A stretch of DNA of 64,000 bases from Thiohalospira halophila DSM 15071 (GCF_900112605.1 NZ_FOMJ01000001.1:396577-460576); one strand, 5' to 3'; numbered from the stretch's first letter, positions 51,034 through 62,515 are shown. The notes: generated by a model not told the origin, from the letters alone. Numbers and translations: made by a program.

Positions 51034-52512
51034 TCAGCCGCTGCGGCCGTAGAGGGTATTGAGCCGGGCGAGCTCCGTCGCCCGGCCTTCGGGAATCCAG
51101 TCCCGCTCCAGGCGCCACCCCCAGTTCCCCTCCACCGTCCCCGGGACATTCATGCGGTGCTCGCTCCCGAGCCCCAGCAGATCCTGCATGGGGATCACGG
51201 CCAGGCGCGCCACCGAAGCCAGGGCGGTCCGCACCAGCGCCTCCGGCAGGGCCTCCCCCGGATGGCCCAGGTACTCGCGCACGCGGTCGACTACGGCCGG
51301 CTCCAGCTCCCGGAGCCAGCCGGCGGTGGTGTCGTTATCGTGGGTGCCGGTGTAGACCACCGACGCGATGCGGTGATTGTGGGGGAGATAGGGGTTGGCC
51401 GCCCCGCCCTCGAAGGCGAACTGCAGGATCTTCATCCCCGGAAGGCCGAAGTCGTCCCGCAGCGCCTCCACATCGGCGGTGATGACGCCGAGATCCTCGG
51501 CGACCAGGGGCACGTCGCCGAAGCGCTCCGCCACGGCCCGCAGGAAGGCGTGGCCACTGGCCGGCTCCCAGTGGCCCTCCAGGGCGGTCTCCGCCTCGGC
51601 GGGGATGGCCCAGTAGGCGGCCAGCCCGCGGAAGTGGTCGATGCGCAGGAAATCGAAGAGCTCGAGCTGGGTCGAGAGGCGGTCCAGCCACCAGGCGAAG
51701 CCCTCCTCCTCCAGCCGCTGCCAGTCGTAGAGCGGATTGCCCCACCACTGGCCGGTCTCCGAGAAGTAGTCCGGCGGTACCCCGGCCACGCGGCGCGGAC
51801 AGCCGGCCTCGTCCAGGTCGAAGAGGTCCCGGCGGGCCCAGACATCGGCGGAGTCCAGGGCGACGAAGATGGGCATGTCGCCGAACAGGGCAACGCCGCG
51901 CTCGGCGGCATAGTGGCGCAGGGCCCCCCACTGCCGGAAGAAGCAGAACTGCTCGAAGACCACCCGCTCCACCGCCGTCTGCAACCGCTCGCCGGCCGCC
52001 GCCATGGCTCCGGCCTCGCGGTCGCGCTCGGCGGCGGGCCACTCCCACCACGGAGCGCCGCCCTGCTCCTCGCGCAGGGCGCTGTAGAGGGCGAAGTCCT
52101 CCAGCCAGCCCCGGTGTTTCTGCCGGAACTCGGCCAGTTCGCGCCGCAGCCCGTCGTCCACCTGCTGCTGGAACCCCTGGAAGGCCGCCTGGCGGCACTC
52201 CTCGCGCCACGATTCGGCCTCGTCGACGGTGGCCGGAGGCGGCCTCCGCTCCAGCCAGCCCGCCTCCACCAGGGCCTCCACATCCACCAGCCGCGGATCG
52301 CCGGCGTGGACGGAGAGCGTCTGGTAGGGGGAGCCGTCGGCGTGGGTGGGGCCCAGGGGCAGCATCTGCCAGACGGAGAAGCCCGCCTCGGCCAGCCAGT
52401 CCACGAACCACCGGGCCGCCGCCCCCAGGTCCCCATTGCCGGGGCTGTCCGGGAGCGAGGTGAGATGGAGCAGGACCCCGGCGCGGCGATGCTGGGTAGG
52501 GTCCGCCGTCAT
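51034..52512 (-). CDS. malQ: 4-alpha-glucanotransferase (amylomaltase)
   Basis: 492 residues, GH77. HLTSLPDSPGNGDLG at the N-terminus, FGDMPIFVALDSADVWA, and the catalytic LRIDHFRGLAAYW (Asp nucleophile) with LVAEDLGVI (acid Glu) and GTHDNDTT. Rearranges maltodextrins from glycogen degradation. Overlaps the GH57 gene by four bases; converges on glgP. Confidence 0.96.
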   Translation of the reverse strand: MTADPTQHRRAGVLLHLTSLPDSPGNGDLGAAARWFVDWLAEAGFSVWQMLPLGPTHADGSPYQTLSVHAGDPRLVDVEALVEAGWLERRPPPATVDEAESWREECRQAAFQGFQQQVDDGLRRELAEFRQKHRGWLEDFALYSALREEQGGAPWWEWPAAERDREAGAMAAAGERLQTAVERVVFEQFCFFRQWGALRHYAAERGVALFGDMPIFVALDSADVWARRDLFDLDEAGCPRRVAGVPPDYFSETGQWWGNPLYDWQRLEEEGFAWWLDRLSTQLELFDFLRIDHFRGLAAYWAIPAEAETALEGHWEPASGHAFLRAVAERFGDVPLVAEDLGVITADVEALRDDFGLPGMKILQFAFEGGAANPYLPHNHRIASVVYTGTHDNDTTAGWLRELEPAVVDRVREYLGHPGEALPEALVRTALASVARLAVIPMQDLLGLGSEHRMNVPGTVEGNWGWRLERDWIPEGRATELARLNTLYGRSG

Positions 52513-54212
52513 TGTGAGCGCCCCGGCTGCATCGCCCCGCCCCGCGCATCCGCACCGCCCCCGTGGGCGAAGGCGTGGCTCAGGTGCTCGGGGGGATGCA
52601 GCCCCAGGCGCTCGTAGAGGGCAATGAGCTGCAGTCGGTAGAGGTGATCGAACTCGGCGACGATCCCGGCGGGATTGTAGTCACCGAACCACCAGAACCA
52701 GTCGGAGCTCTCGCAGATGGCCAGCTGTACCTCGGCGCGGTCCCGCGCCTCGGCATCGAGCCCGTCCACGACGCCGTCGAAGGCCCGCTTGGCCTCTACC
52801 AGCAGCTCCCAGCCGCGATTCTTCTCCCGCTCGCCGATCCAGGTGGAGAAGCTCCCCCAGACCCAGCTTCCGGCAATCACCCGGGGGAGCTGGCGTGCCG
52901 GAAGCTCCGCCGCCTCGGCAAAGGTCGTCAGTTCCAGTTCGGGATGGTCGGCCAGGCGACGATAGAGGGCGGAGAGGAAGTACCAACCGTTGGCCGGGTA
53001 GTGCTCCCAGGCGTTCTCGCCATCCAGGATGATGGGGATCACCGCCTGCTTCCGGTCGGCGCAGTGGGCGACGATGGTCTCCAGATGGCTCACCAGATTG
53101 GCCACGGCATCGTCACCGTGCCAGTCGGCGTAGTTGAAGCCGATGAGGTCGGAGAGGCCGTCATCGCGGAAGAAACAGCGCATGGCCCCCTCGCCCACGG
53201 TGTAGGCGCGATGCCATTCCGGGTCGGGGTCGGTCCGCATCTCCGCGTCGGCGAGGCTGTTATCCAGCACACTACCGCCGCTGGCCGCCCAGGCGAAGCC
53301 GGCCGCCTCCAGCTCCGCCAGGGTGGCATCACTCACCGAGCCCTCCGCCGGCCAGCAGCCCGCCGGCCGGAAGCCGAAGGCCGCCTCGAAGACCTCCAGG
53401 CCGCGCTGGATGTGCCAGCGGGCGCGCTCGGCCCCGCCCGGGTAGTGGGTCGCGGTGGGCATGGGCGCATCGGGCCACGCCTCCTGGACGCTGGTCAGGT
53501 CCTGGAGCAGCGGCAGGATGGGGTGGGCGTACGGGGTCACCGAGAGCTCCACCCGGCCCTCCTCTGCCAGGGCGCGGTAGCGCGGGATGACCCCCTGCAG
53601 GAGCTCGCCGATGACCACCAGCAGCTCCCGCCGATCGTGGACGGAAAAGCCGCGCTCCTTGTCCATGAGCCGCTTCACCCGCGCATCCCCGCGCCGGACG
53701 CTCTCCCCCAGCCACGCCAGGTGGTACCAGGTGATGAGGTCCGCCAGGAAGCGGTCGCTGATATCCAGGCCGCTGCCCGGATGCTTCTCCACCCAGCGCC
53801 CCAGCTCCGCCAGCATGGCGAAGGGGGCCCAGCGCTCGATGAGATGGGCCTCGTTGGCGCGCAGGCACCACTGGACCAGGCGCTCGCGGTCGCAGGCGTC
53901 CTCCGGCAGCGTGGGGTCGGCCAGCGCCCGCAGCAGCGGGTCGTGCAGCGGCCGACCGTCGCGCAGATGGCCGGCCACCTGCTCGGTGTAGTCCTGGATC
54001 TGCTCGATGAGGGTGGGCGAGAAGTTCACCACCGCCCGCGCCTCCGGGATGGCCTCCAGGTGGGCGACCATGTCCACGTAGTCCTTGGTGGCGTGGAGAT
54101 AGGTCCAGGGGAGGCGGTACTCCCCGCTGCAGGGATCGAGATAGCTGGGCTGGTGCATGTGCCAGCCCAGGACCACCTTCACCGGCGTCTTTCCCTTCCC
54201 CTTAGCGGACAT
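52509..54212 (-). CDS. Glycoside hydrolase family 57 protein
   Basis: 567 residues. [12 protein letters not shown] at the N-terminus, nucleophile Glu in [11 protein letters not shown], acid Asp in [13 protein letters not shown], and a helical C-terminal domain ([13 protein letters not shown]). GH57 includes alpha-amylases, glucanotransferases and branching enzymes. As glgB (GH13) is also present, this is more likely an amylase or pullulanase-like enzyme of glycogen turnover. Overlaps glgC by 11 bases and malQ by four. Confidence 0.93.
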   Translation of the reverse strand: MSAKGKGKTPVKVVLGWHMHQPSYLDPCSGEYRLPWTYLHATKDYVDMVAHLEAIPEARAVVNFSPTLIEQIQDYTEQVAGHLRDGRPLHDPLLRALADPTLPEDACDRERLVQWCLRANEAHLIERWAPFAMLAELGRWVEKHPGSGLDISDRFLADLITWYHLAWLGESVRRGDARVKRLMDKERGFSVHDRRELLVVIGELLQGVIPRYRALAEEGRVELSVTPYAHPILPLLQDLTSVQEAWPDAPMPTATHYPGGAERARWHIQRGLEVFEAAFGFRPAGCWPAEGSVSDATLAELEAAGFAWAASGGSVLDNSLADAEMRTDPDPEWHRAYTVGEGAMRCFFRDDGLSDLIGFNYADWHGDDAVANLVSHLETIVAHCADRKQAVIPIILDGENAWEHYPANGWYFLSALYRRLADHPELELTTFAEAAELPARQLPRVIAGSWVWGSFSTWIGEREKNRGWELLVEAKRAFDGVVDGLDAEARDRAEVQLAICESSDWFWWFGDYNPAGIVAEFDHLYRLQLIALYERLGLHPPEHLSHAFAHGGGADARGGAMQPGRSQ

Positions 54213-55467
54213 GGTGGACCCCCTGGCCGAGCATTTCCGGTGTCACGAGTGTCACGCCGCCGGGGCTGACGTGGAAGCGTTCGGCGTCGGCCTGGGGGTC
54301 CTCCCCGATGACCGTGCCCGACGGGATGCGGCAGTGCTTCTCGATGACGGCGTTGGTGATGCGGCAGCCGGGCTCCACCCGGACCTCCGGGAGGATCACC
54401 GAGGACTCCACCTGGCTACCCGCCTCCACCATCACCGAGGAGAAGAGCAGCGACCGGCGGACGTAGCCGCCGGAGATGATGCAGCCCCCGGAGACCATGG
54501 AGTCCACCGCCATGCCGCGGCGGTCCTCGTCGTCGAAGATGAACTTCGCCGGCGGCAGCTGCTCCTGGTAGGTCCAGATGGGCCATTCGTCGTCGTAGAT
54601 ATTGAGCTCCGGGGTGATGTCCACCAGCTCCAGGTTGGCGCGCCAGAAGGAGTCCACCGTCCCCACGTCGCGCCAGTAGGCCTGCCGGCCGGTGCTCGCC
54701 TCGCGGAAGGGGTAGGCCATCACCCGGGCCGACTCCAGGATCCGCGGGATGATGTCCTTGCCGAAGTCGTGGTCGGAGTCGGCATCCGCATCCCGGATGA
54801 GCTGGTCGAAGAGGAACTGGCGGTTGAAGATGTAGATCCCCATGGAGACCAGCGCCATGCCCGGGTTGCCCGGCGTCGGCGTCGGATTCGCCGGCTTCTC
54901 CTCGAAGCGGACCACCCGGCCCGCCTCGTCGGTGGCCATGACGCCGAAGGCGCTGGCCTCCTCCACCGGCACCTCCAGGCAGCCCACGGTGACGTCGGCC
55001 TCGTTCTCGGCGTGGTGGGCCAGCATGGGGCCGTAGTCCATCTTGTAGACGTGGTCGCCGGCGAGGATCAGGACGTACTCCGGCGAGTGCATCTGGATGA
55101 TGTCCAGGTTCTGGTAGATGGCATCGGCGGTGCCCTTGTACCAGGAGGTCTCGATGCGCTGCTGGGCCGGCAGCAGCTCCACGAACTCGCCGAACTCCCC
55201 GCGCAGGGAGCCCCAGCCCTGGCGCAGATGGCGGATGAGGGAGTGGGCCTTGTACTGAGTAATGACCCCGATGCGCCGGATCCCGGAGTTGATGCAGTTG
55301 GACAGCGGGAAGTCGACGATCCGGAACTTGCCCCCGAAGGGGACGGCCGGTTTGGCCCGCCACATGGTCAGGTGGCGCAGTCGCGAGCCCCGCCCCCCGG
55401 CCAGCACCAGGGCCAGGGTGTCACGGGTGAGACGGCTGACGAAGCGGGGAGAACGGTTGGACAGCAT
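54202..55467 (-). CDS. glgC: Glucose-1-phosphate adenylyltransferase
   Basis: Makes ADP-glucose. 421 residues from ATG 55467 (AAGGGA nine bases upstream); a longer frame (55509) adds 14 atypical residues. Substrate loop [10 protein letters not shown] with [15 protein letters not shown], sugar motif [10 protein letters not shown] and FEEKP, C-terminal left-handed beta helix ([11 protein letters not shown]). First gene of the glgC-GH57-malQ minus operon, divergent from glgB. Confidence 0.96.
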   Translation of the reverse strand: MLSNRSPRFVSRLTRDTLALVLAGGRGSRLRHLTMWRAKPAVPFGGKFRIVDFPLSNCINSGIRRIGVITQYKAHSLIRHLRQGWGSLRGEFGEFVELLPAQQRIETSWYKGTADAIYQNLDIIQMHSPEYVLILAGDHVYKMDYGPMLAHHAENEADVTVGCLEVPVEEASAFGVMATDEAGRVVRFEEKPANPTPTPGNPGMALVSMGIYIFNRQFLFDQLIRDADADSDHDFGKDIIPRILESARVMAYPFREASTGRQAYWRDVGTVDSFWRANLELVDITPELNIYDDEWPIWTYQEQLPPAKFIFDDEDRRGMAVDSMVSGGCIISGGYVRRSLLFSSVMVEAGSQVESSVILPEVRVEPGCRITNAVIEKHCRIPSGTVIGEDPQADAERFHVSPGGVTLVTPEMLGQGVHHVR

Positions 55468-55512
55468 GCACGGTTTCCCTTGGTGCGATTGGCTCGCGAT
55501 GGCTCTCAAATC

Positions 55513-55539
55513 CCCCGCCGCCGTTCGACGGTGGCGGGG
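55513..55539 (+). other. Strong hairpin in the glgC/glgB divergent region
   Basis: CCCCGCCGCCG pairs with CGGTGGCGGGG (11 bp, one G-T) around TTCGA, then TTCCTGTTTATCC. On the plus strand it resembles an attenuator-type terminator 71 bases before the glgB GTG; on the minus strand it lies in the glgC leader region. Confidence 0.5.
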
Positions 55540-55609
55540 TTCCTGTTTATCCTCTTGTTAACACACGCGGGTTTCCGCCGCCAGCACCACCCCTCGTAAG
55601 GAGCCGAAC

Positions 55610-57799
55610 GTGAGCGAAAAGACCCCGCCGCAGAGCACGGAAGAGCAACGTCGGCGCATCGCCGAGGCTCGCCACCCCGACCCCTTCGCCTTCCTCGGTG
55701 GCCCCCACGGCGAGAAGCGGCGGGTTCGGGTCTATCTCCCCGGCGCCACCGCCGTATCCGTCGAGGCGGGCCCGGAACTCGAACACGTCCCCGGGACCGA
55801 CTTCTTCGAGGGGACCCTCCCCGCCGATATTCCCCGCCCCTGGCAGCTGCGCTGGGTCGATGGTGACGGCGGCGAACACGCCGGGTACGACCCCTATGCC
55901 TTCGGCCCCCAGCTCGCCGACTTCGACCTCCACCTCTTCGGCGAGGGTCGCCACTGGCACCCGCAGAACTTCCTCGGGGCCCACCCGACCACCGTGGACG
56001 GCGTGGCCGGCACGCAGTTCGGCGTCTGGGCCCCCAATGCCGACCGCGTCAGCGTGGTCGGTGACTTCAACGGCTGGGACGGTCGCCGCCACCCCATGCG
56101 CGTGCGCGGCGGCAGCGGCGTCTGGGAGATCTTCCTGCCCGGTGTGACCGTGGGCACCCTCTACAAGTTCGAGATCCGGGCCCGGGACGGCTCCGTGGTG
56201 ACCAAGACCGACCCCTACGGCCGCTGCTATGAACTCCGCCCGGATACCGCCGCCGTGGTGGCCGCCCCCGACGAGTATGTCTGGGGCGACGATGCGTGGA
56301 TGGCGCGCCGCGCCGAGGCCGACTGGCAGGCCGAGCCCATGAGCATCTACGAGGTCCATCTGGGCTCCTGGCAGCTCGGGGATGACGGCGAGATGCTCGA
56401 CTACCGCGAACTCGCCCACCGGCTGGTGGACTACGTCACCGCCCGCGGCTACACCCATATCGAACTCATGCCGGTAACCGAGCACCCCCTGGACGCCTCC
56501 TGGGGCTACCAGACCACCGGCTATTTCGCCCCCACCCGGCGCCACGGCAATCCCGACGACTTCCGCTACTTCGTCGACCACTGCCACCGCAACGGCGTCG
56601 GTGTCCTCCTGGACTGGGTCCCGGCCCACTTCCCGCGCGACGCCTGGGCCCTGGCGGAGTTCGACGGCACCGCCCTGTACGAACACGAGGACCCGCGCCG
56701 CGGCGAGCACCGCGACTGGGGGACCCTCATCTTCAACTACGGCCGCAACGAGGTGCGCTGCTTCCTCCTGGGCTCCGCCCTCTACTGGCTGGAGCACTTC
56801 CACGTGGACGGCCTGCGCGTGGACGCCGTCGCCTCCATGCTCTATCTGAACTACTCCCGCGAGGAGGGCGACTGGCTGCCCAACATCCACGGTGGTCACG
56901 AGAACCTGGAGGCCATCGACTTCCTGCGCGAACTCAACACCGTGACCCACGGCGAACAGCCCGGGACCATGGTCATCGCCGAGGAGTCCACCTCCTGGCC
57001 CCAGGTCACCCGCCCCACCTGGCTGGGCGGGCTCGGCTTCTCCATGAAGTGGAACATGGGCTGGATGCACGACACCCTCACCTACATGGGCGAGGACCCC
57101 ATCCACCGCAAGTACTACCACGATCATCTCACCTTCGGCCTGCTCTACGCCTTCACCGAGAACTTCGTGCTGCCCTTCAGCCACGACGAGGTGGTCCACG
57201 GCAAGCGCAGCCTCCTCTACCGCATGCCCGGGGACGAGTGGCAGCGCTTCGCCAACCTGCGGCTGCTCTACGCCCTGCAGTTCACCTACCCGGGCAAGAA
57301 GCTCCAGTTCATGGGCTGCGAGTTCGGCCAGGGCGAGGAGTGGGACGATACCCGCGCCCTGGACTGGTACACCCTGGACTACCCGCTCCATCAGGGGGTG
57401 CTGCGCATCACCGACGACCTCAACCGGCTCTACCGCAAACTGCCGGCCCTCCACCGGCGCGACTTCACCGAGGACGGCTTCGAGTGGATCGACTGCCACG
57501 ACGCCGAGCAGTCGGTGCTGAGCTACCTGCGCAAGGATGACCAGGGGCGCATGGCCGTGGTCATCTTCAACCTGACTCCGGTGACCCGGGAGGGGTACCG
57601 CATCGGCCTGCCCGACGGCGGCGTCTGGCGGGAGCACCTCAACAGCGACGCCGCCTGCTACGGCGGCTCCGACGTCGGCAACGGCGGCGCCGTGGTGGCC
57701 GAGGCCCTGCCCTGGATGGGCCGGACCCACTCCGCCGCCCTGACCCTGCCACCCCTGGGCGCCCTGGTGCTGACCCCGGAGGGAGACGAATCGTCATGA
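55610..57799 (+). CDS. glgB: 1,4-alpha-glucan branching enzyme
   Basis: 729 residues, GH13. N-terminal carbohydrate-binding modules ([34 protein letters not shown]), then the barrel with [21 protein letters not shown] (Asp nucleophile), [10 protein letters not shown] (Glu) and [17 protein letters not shown] start after AAGGAG. Overlaps glgA by four bases. Confidence 0.97.
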   Translation: MSEKTPPQSTEEQRRRIAEARHPDPFAFLGGPHGEKRRVRVYLPGATAVSVEAGPELEHVPGTDFFEGTLPADIPRPWQLRWVDGDGGEHAGYDPYAFGPQLADFDLHLFGEGRHWHPQNFLGAHPTTVDGVAGTQFGVWAPNADRVSVVGDFNGWDGRRHPMRVRGGSGVWEIFLPGVTVGTLYKFEIRARDGSVVTKTDPYGRCYELRPDTAAVVAAPDEYVWGDDAWMARRAEADWQAEPMSIYEVHLGSWQLGDDGEMLDYRELAHRLVDYVTARGYTHIELMPVTEHPLDASWGYQTTGYFAPTRRHGNPDDFRYFVDHCHRNGVGVLLDWVPAHFPRDAWALAEFDGTALYEHEDPRRGEHRDWGTLIFNYGRNEVRCFLLGSALYWLEHFHVDGLRVDAVASMLYLNYSREEGDWLPNIHGGHENLEAIDFLRELNTVTHGEQPGTMVIAEESTSWPQVTRPTWLGGLGFSMKWNMGWMHDTLTYMGEDPIHRKYYHDHLTFGLLYAFTENFVLPFSHDEVVHGKRSLLYRMPGDEWQRFANLRLLYALQFTYPGKKLQFMGCEFGQGEEWDDTRALDWYTLDYPLHQGVLRITDDLNRLYRKLPALHRRDFTEDGFEWIDCHDAEQSVLSYLRKDDQGRMAVVIFNLTPVTREGYRIGLPDGGVWREHLNSDAACYGGSDVGNGGAVVAEALPWMGRTHSAALTLPPLGALVLTPEGDESS

Positions 57800-59223
57800 G
57801 GGTCCTCTTCGCCACCTCCGAGGCGTGGCCGCTACTCAAGACCGGCGGCCTGGCCGACGTCGCCTACGGTCTGCCCCGGGCCCTGCATGACGAGGGGGTC
57901 GATATCCGCCTGGTCCTGCCGGCCCACCCCGACGCCGTGGCGCGGCTGGAGGGGCCGGTGGAGCGCCGGGAGACGAGCCTGGACGGCCGCCCCCTGACGC
58001 TGGTCGGCGGCCTGCTGCCGGGGACCGGCGTCCCGGTCTGGCTGGTGGACGACCCGCCGCTCTTCGCCCGCGCCGGCAACCCCTACACCACCGAGGAGGG
58101 GGTGCCGTGGCCGGACAACGCCCGCCGCTACCACCGCTTCAGCCGTGTGGCGGCGGCCCTGGCGGCCGGGGAACTGGCCGACTGGCGCGCCGATCTCCTC
58201 CACGCCAATGACTGGCAGACGGCGCTGGCGCCGCTGTTCCTGCGTGATTACCCGGAGCGGCCGAGCAGTCTCTTCACCATCCACAATCTCGCCTACCGCG
58301 GTCTCTTCCCCGCCTCTACCCTGGGTCAGCTCGGCCTCGATCCGGGGCTGTGGCAGCCGGACGGGCTGGAATTCTACGGCGAACTGGCCTTCATCAAGGG
58401 CGGCCTCCACTTCGCCGACGCCATCACCACCGTCAGCCCCACCTACGCCCGGGAGATCCAGACCGCCCACTTCGGCTGCGGGCTGGACGGGGTGCTCCGG
58501 GCCCGGGCGGCGAATCTCCACGGCATCGTCAACGGCATCGACACCGCCACCTGGGACCCGGCCAACGATCCCCACCTCGCCGCCCGCTACAGCGAGCCCG
58601 ACGAGAACACCCGCACGGCGAATCGCACCGAACTCGCCCGCCGCCTGGGGCTGACCGACGGCCGCGGGCCGGTCATCGGCTTCATCGGCCGGCTGGTGGA
58701 GCAGAAGGGCATCGACCTCCTCCTCCCGGCCCTCTCCCGGCTGGTGGAACAGGGCGCCCGCTTCGCCCTCCTGGGCGCCGGCGAGCCCCACCTGGAGGCC
58801 GGCCTGCGGGCCGCGGCCGAGCGCCACCCCGGCGCCGTGGGCGTCCATATCGGCTACGACGAGGGCCTGGCCCATCTGGTGGAGGCCGGCAGCGACCTCT
58901 TCCTCATGCCGTCGCGCTTCGAGCCCTGCGGGCTCAACCAGCTCTACAGCCTGCGCTACGGCACTCCGCCCATCGTCACCCCCACCGGCGGCCTGGCCGA
59001 TACCGTCATCGACGTCGGCGTCGACCCGAAGGCCGGCAACGGCTTCCACATCCCCCACCCGGACGCCGTCGCGCTCGCCTCCACCGTCGAGCGTGCACTG
59101 CTACACTGGGAGGAAGACCGCGATTGGCGGGGCCTGCAGGCCCGTGGCATGGCCGGCGATTATTCATGGAATAAATCGGCCGCCCAGTACGTCTCTCTCT
59201 ATCAGAGTCTGGTAAACCCCTGA
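57796..59223 (+). CDS. glgA: Glycogen synthase
   Basis: 475 residues, GT5. [17 protein letters not shown] is the ADP-glucose KTGGL motif; [22 protein letters not shown], and [22 protein letters not shown] near the C-terminus. Closes the plus-strand glycogen operon, followed by a terminator. Confidence 0.97.
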   Translation: MRVLFATSEAWPLLKTGGLADVAYGLPRALHDEGVDIRLVLPAHPDAVARLEGPVERRETSLDGRPLTLVGGLLPGTGVPVWLVDDPPLFARAGNPYTTEEGVPWPDNARRYHRFSRVAAALAAGELADWRADLLHANDWQTALAPLFLRDYPERPSSLFTIHNLAYRGLFPASTLGQLGLDPGLWQPDGLEFYGELAFIKGGLHFADAITTVSPTYAREIQTAHFGCGLDGVLRARAANLHGIVNGIDTATWDPANDPHLAARYSEPDENTRTANRTELARRLGLTDGRGPVIGFIGRLVEQKGIDLLLPALSRLVEQGARFALLGAGEPHLEAGLRAAAERHPGAVGVHIGYDEGLAHLVEAGSDLFLMPSRFEPCGLNQLYSLRYGTPPIVTPTGGLADTVIDVGVDPKAGNGFHIPHPDAVALASTVERALLHWEEDRDWRGLQARGMAGDYSWNKSAAQYVSLYQSLVNP

Positions 59224-59235
59224 CTCGCAGACGCT

Positions 59236-59265
59236 CCCGTCGGCTCCCCCCTGGGGGCCGACGGG
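59236..59265 (+). terminator. Terminator after glgA
   Basis: CCCGTCGGC pairs with GCCGACGGG (9 bp), with further C/G pairing inside (TCCCCCCTGGGG); starts 13 bases after the glgA stop. Only a weak T-content tail. Confidence 0.7.
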
Positions 59266-59313
59266 TCGGGGGTCTACTACCGGCTCTCCAGCGAACCATT
59301 CAGGAGCCGAACC

Positions 59314-59976
59314 ATGCACTTTCCCCATCGCCTGAAGACCCTCTCGGGTCTCCTGCTGACAGCGCTGGTCCCGGCCACGGCCGCGGCCAGCGACCTCGGC
59401 GAGAAGCTGGCCCAGCAGGGCAACGACAGCGGCGCGGTGGCCTGCGTCACCTGCCACGGCGCCGACGGCAGCGGCCAGGGCCCGGCGGGCTGGCCGCGGC
59501 TGGCCGGCATGAACGCCGACTACCTGGTCAAGCAGCTCGACGACATCGCCAACGGCGAGCGCGACAACGCCACCATGAACCCCATCGCCAGTGGCCTCTC
59601 CGCCGAGGAGCGCCGCGCCGTGGCCGAGTACTACGCGGCCATGGAAGTCCCCGAGGAGGCCCCGGGGACCGACGCCGGCGACGACACCCTGGCGAAGGGC
59701 GAGGCCATCGCCGAGCAGGGCCTGTGGCGCAAGGGCGTCCCCTCCTGCGTCGCCTGCCACGGCCCCGGCGGTGACGGCGTGGGGGCGGATTTCCCTGCCC
59801 TCTCCGGCCAGCACGCCAGCTACATCGAGAACCAGATCAAGGCGTGGCAGGACGGCAGCCGCCACAACGACCCCAATGAACTCATGGCCTCGGTGGCGGA
59901 TCGCCTGACCGAGAACGAGATCAAGGCCGTGGCCGCGTGGTTCGCCGCGCAGCCCGCTCGTCCGTCCGCCGAATAG
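59314..59976 (+). CDS. tsdB: Dihaem cytochrome c (c4/TsdB type)
   Basis: 220 residues with signal peptide (cut after TAAAS). Two similar halves, each with a haem motif: CVTCH (44-48) and CVACH (145-149), as in cytochrome c4. Placed directly before tsdA, so it most likely accepts electrons from TsdA (TsdB role) and hands them to a terminal oxidase. AGGAG upstream of the ATG; 17 bases to the tsdA start. Confidence 0.85.
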   Translation: MHFPHRLKTLSGLLLTALVPATAAASDLGEKLAQQGNDSGAVACVTCHGADGSGQGPAGWPRLAGMNADYLVKQLDDIANGERDNATMNPIASGLSAEERRAVAEYYAAMEVPEEAPGTDAGDDTLAKGEAIAEQGLWRKGVPSCVACHGPGGDGVGADFPALSGQHASYIENQIKAWQDGSRHNDPNELMASVADRLTENEIKAVAAWFAAQPARPSAE

Positions 59977-59993
59977 TGATCCTGGAGGCCATC

Positions 59994-60986
59994 GTGAAGA
60001 CGACGAATCAGCAGACCCCCCGGTACGGCCGCCGCACCGCCCTGGTGCTGGCCGCTACCCTCCTCGTTCCGGCCGCCGGCATGGCGCAGCAGGACGAAAC
60101 CCTCACCGAGCAGGTGGAGCTGGAAGAGGCCCCCGAGGCCGGCAGTGAGGGCTACCACGACTACCCCGGCATGGATGAACTCCCCGACGGCGAGTTCGGC
60201 GAGGCCGTGCGCAGCGGGATGGAGGCCTTCGTGAACACCCGGCAGCATCCGGAGGCCCGGCGCCACGTGGGCAACGGCCAGAACTGCGCCAACTGCCACC
60301 TGGGCAGCGGCATGGCCGCCAACTCCGCCCCTGTCTGGGGCGCCTGGGGCATCTATCCCAAGTACCGCGGCAAGAACGACCACGTGAACACCATGGATGA
60401 GCGCATCCGCGGCTGCTTCACCTACTCCATGAACGCCAAGGGTTCCGAGGCCGGCGCCCCGCCGGAGCCGGACAGCCAGCTCCTCAAGGACATGCAGTCG
60501 TTCATGTTCTGGGCCGCCCAGGGGGCCCCCATCGGCGAGAACCTCCCCGGCCGCGGCTACCGTAGCGTGGAGGAGCCGGAGGATGGCTACTCCATCTCCC
60601 GCGGGGAGTCCATCTACGAGGCCCAGTGCGCCATCTGTCACGCCGAGGATGGCAGCGGCAAGTTCACCGCCGACGGCGAGCAGATCTTCCCCCCGCTCTG
60701 GGGCGAGAAGGCCTACAACTGGGGCGCCGGCATGCACCGCATCAACACCGCGGCCGGCTTCATCAAGTACAACATGCCCCTGGGCAAGGCCAACCCGGTG
60801 GAGAAGCACGCCGCCCTCTCCGACCAGGAGGCGTGGGACGTCTCGGCCTACATCAACAGCCACGAGCGGCCCCAGGACCCTCGCTGGGAGGGCGACAAGG
60901 CCACCACCGAGGAGAACTGGCACACGCACAAGTGCCTCTACAACCACGAGGCCCACGGCCACACCCTGGGTGAGGGTACCGAGTAA
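59994..60986 (+). CDS. tsdA: Thiosulfate dehydrogenase, dihaem TsdA
   Basis: Oxidises two thiosulfate to tetrathionate in the periplasm (or the reverse). 330 residues from GTG 59994, signal peptide ending GMAQQ. Haem 1 CANCH (98-102), haem 2 CAICH (212-216). IRGCFTYSMN puts Cys141 at the place of the Cys axial haem ligand that marks TsdA. A His-rich tail (HTHKCLYNHEAHGH, with an extra Cys) is longer than I expect for the family. Upstream in-frame start (59937) lies inside tsdB and is rejected. Confidence 0.9.
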   Translation: MKTTNQQTPRYGRRTALVLAATLLVPAAGMAQQDETLTEQVELEEAPEAGSEGYHDYPGMDELPDGEFGEAVRSGMEAFVNTRQHPEARRHVGNGQNCANCHLGSGMAANSAPVWGAWGIYPKYRGKNDHVNTMDERIRGCFTYSMNAKGSEAGAPPEPDSQLLKDMQSFMFWAAQGAPIGENLPGRGYRSVEEPEDGYSISRGESIYEAQCAICHAEDGSGKFTADGEQIFPPLWGEKAYNWGAGMHRINTAAGFIKYNMPLGKANPVEKHAALSDQEAWDVSAYINSHERPQDPRWEGDKATTEENWHTHKCLYNHEAHGHTLGEGTE

Positions 60987-61010
60987 CCCCCCGCCCCTGT
61001 GACCACGATC

Positions 61011-61030
61011 GGGGCGCCTGCGGGCGCCCC
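61011..61030 (+). terminator. Hairpin between tsdA and the porin gene
   Basis: GGGGCGCC-TGCG-GGCGCCCC, perfect 8-bp stem, 24 bases after the tsdA stop. Without a U-run it may only partly reduce readthrough into the porin gene. Confidence 0.55.
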
Positions 61031-61079
61031 ATCCGATCCCGGCCCCCGAAACGGGCGCCCGAACATCCACGAGGAATCC

Positions 61080-62507
61080 ATGATGAACCGTATCCACGCG
61101 CGCGCCGCGCTGGCCGCGGGGCTGCCGCTGGCCGTGGCCGCCGGCCCTGCAACGGCGGCCAACTGGCTGGTGCTTAACAGCGCCGAGGCGCCGGAGGGCG
61201 CCCCGAACATGTCGGTGTTCGGCTTCATCCAGCCGACCTACCGGAACATCGACGACAGCGACAAGGCGCCCAATGGCCGCCGCCCGATCTTCAACACCCT
61301 CTCCCCCGACCGCTCCAGCAGCCAGGGCTTCAACCTGGCCCGGGCACGGCTGGGGGTCCGCGGGGCTCTGAACAACACCGACGAGGACATCCACTACTTC
61401 CTGCTCACCGAGTGGGGCAACAACGGCATCACCCGCCTGGCCGACCCCGATGGCGGAAGCCACGGGCCCCAGCTCACCGACGCCTCATTGACCTTCCGCC
61501 ACCTCGCCGGCGGCGGCAGCGACGACATCTGGGAGCCCGGCGTGAGCCTGCGCATCGGCCAGTTCCAGTGGCCGCTGGTGGACGAGGGGCTGCGCGCCAT
61601 CCCCACCTACGACTACATCTCCTTCTCCGAGGTGAGCCGGCAGCAGGTGCTGGAGCGGTACGTTCGAGCAAACGGCGATCCGACAAATGAGACTCCGAAC
61701 CAGTTATCCGGCTTCGACGGCGCCATCAGCTCCTACCGCGACATCGGCGCCATGGCCTTCGACGAGTTCCGGATCACCGAGCACTGGGAGGGGACCTGGG
61801 CCGCCGGCCTGGGCAACGGCAACGGCATCAACCGCGGCGACAACGACGACAACCAGGATGTCTACCTGCGCGCCCAGGCCGCCTACGTCTTCGACGGCGT
61901 CCACCGCGGCAACCCGCGCCGGGAGGACTTCAAGGTCTACGCCTGGAGTCAGCAGGGGGACCGGGTCTTCGATGCGAACGGGGACGGCACCCTCGACGGT
62001 GGCGAGGAGTTCGAGCGCAACCGCCACGGCCTGGGCTTCCACTTCTACCGCCAGCCCTGGCGCCTCTCCGGGGAGTACATCTTCGGCAACGGCATGGTCT
62101 ACAACGGCACCAATCCGCCCTTCACCGACCCCGGCGAGGACATCGGTGATGTGCTGCCGAAGATGGCCTGGGGCGAGGACAACGAGTTCGACGGCTGGTA
62201 CCTCGACGCCGCCTGGTTCGTCCAGCCCAACAAGCTGGCGCTACAGGCGCGCTACGACGTCCTCAATCGCCTCAACGAGTTCGACGGCGATGGCCAGTTC
62301 GCTAGTGGGGGGCACCCCGAACGGGTCTTCGAGACCTGGACCCTGGGCCTGCAGTACTGGGTCCACCCCATCAAGAGCCAGTGGACCCTCTCCTACCGCA
62401 TCCGCGATCTGGAAGCGCCCCACAACGACGGCGCCGACAAGGTAGGCAGCACCATGGGCAACGAGATCGCCCTCCAGTACTTCCACCTCTTTAACGCCGG
62501 CGGCTAG
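61080..62507 (+). CDS. Outer-membrane porin, phosphate-selective porin O/P-like
   Basis: 475 residues from the ATG at 61080 (a second ATG follows at once; GAGGAATCC upstream). Signal peptide ends AATAA; the mature part alternates beta strands with Asp/Gly/Asn-rich loops and ends in a C-terminal strand (GNEIALQYFHLFNAGG). LNLARARLGVRG-like and FQWPLVDEG segments recall the OprO/OprP porin family. About 61655-61715 (RANGDPTNETPNQ) uses low-GC codons unlike the rest. Position after tsdBA suggests passage of thiosulfate or tetrathionate (inference). Confidence 0.85.
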   Translation: MMNRIHARAALAAGLPLAVAAGPATAANWLVLNSAEAPEGAPNMSVFGFIQPTYRNIDDSDKAPNGRRPIFNTLSPDRSSSQGFNLARARLGVRGALNNTDEDIHYFLLTEWGNNGITRLADPDGGSHGPQLTDASLTFRHLAGGGSDDIWEPGVSLRIGQFQWPLVDEGLRAIPTYDYISFSEVSRQQVLERYVRANGDPTNETPNQLSGFDGAISSYRDIGAMAFDEFRITEHWEGTWAAGLGNGNGINRGDNDDNQDVYLRAQAAYVFDGVHRGNPRREDFKVYAWSQQGDRVFDANGDGTLDGGEEFERNRHGLGFHFYRQPWRLSGEYIFGNGMVYNGTNPPFTDPGEDIGDVLPKMAWGEDNEFDGWYLDAAWFVQPNKLALQARYDVLNRLNEFDGDGQFASGGHPERVFETWTLGLQYWVHPIKSQWTLSYRIRDLEAPHNDGADKVGSTMGNEIALQYFHLFNAGG

Positions 62508-62515
62508 TCGGCGGT

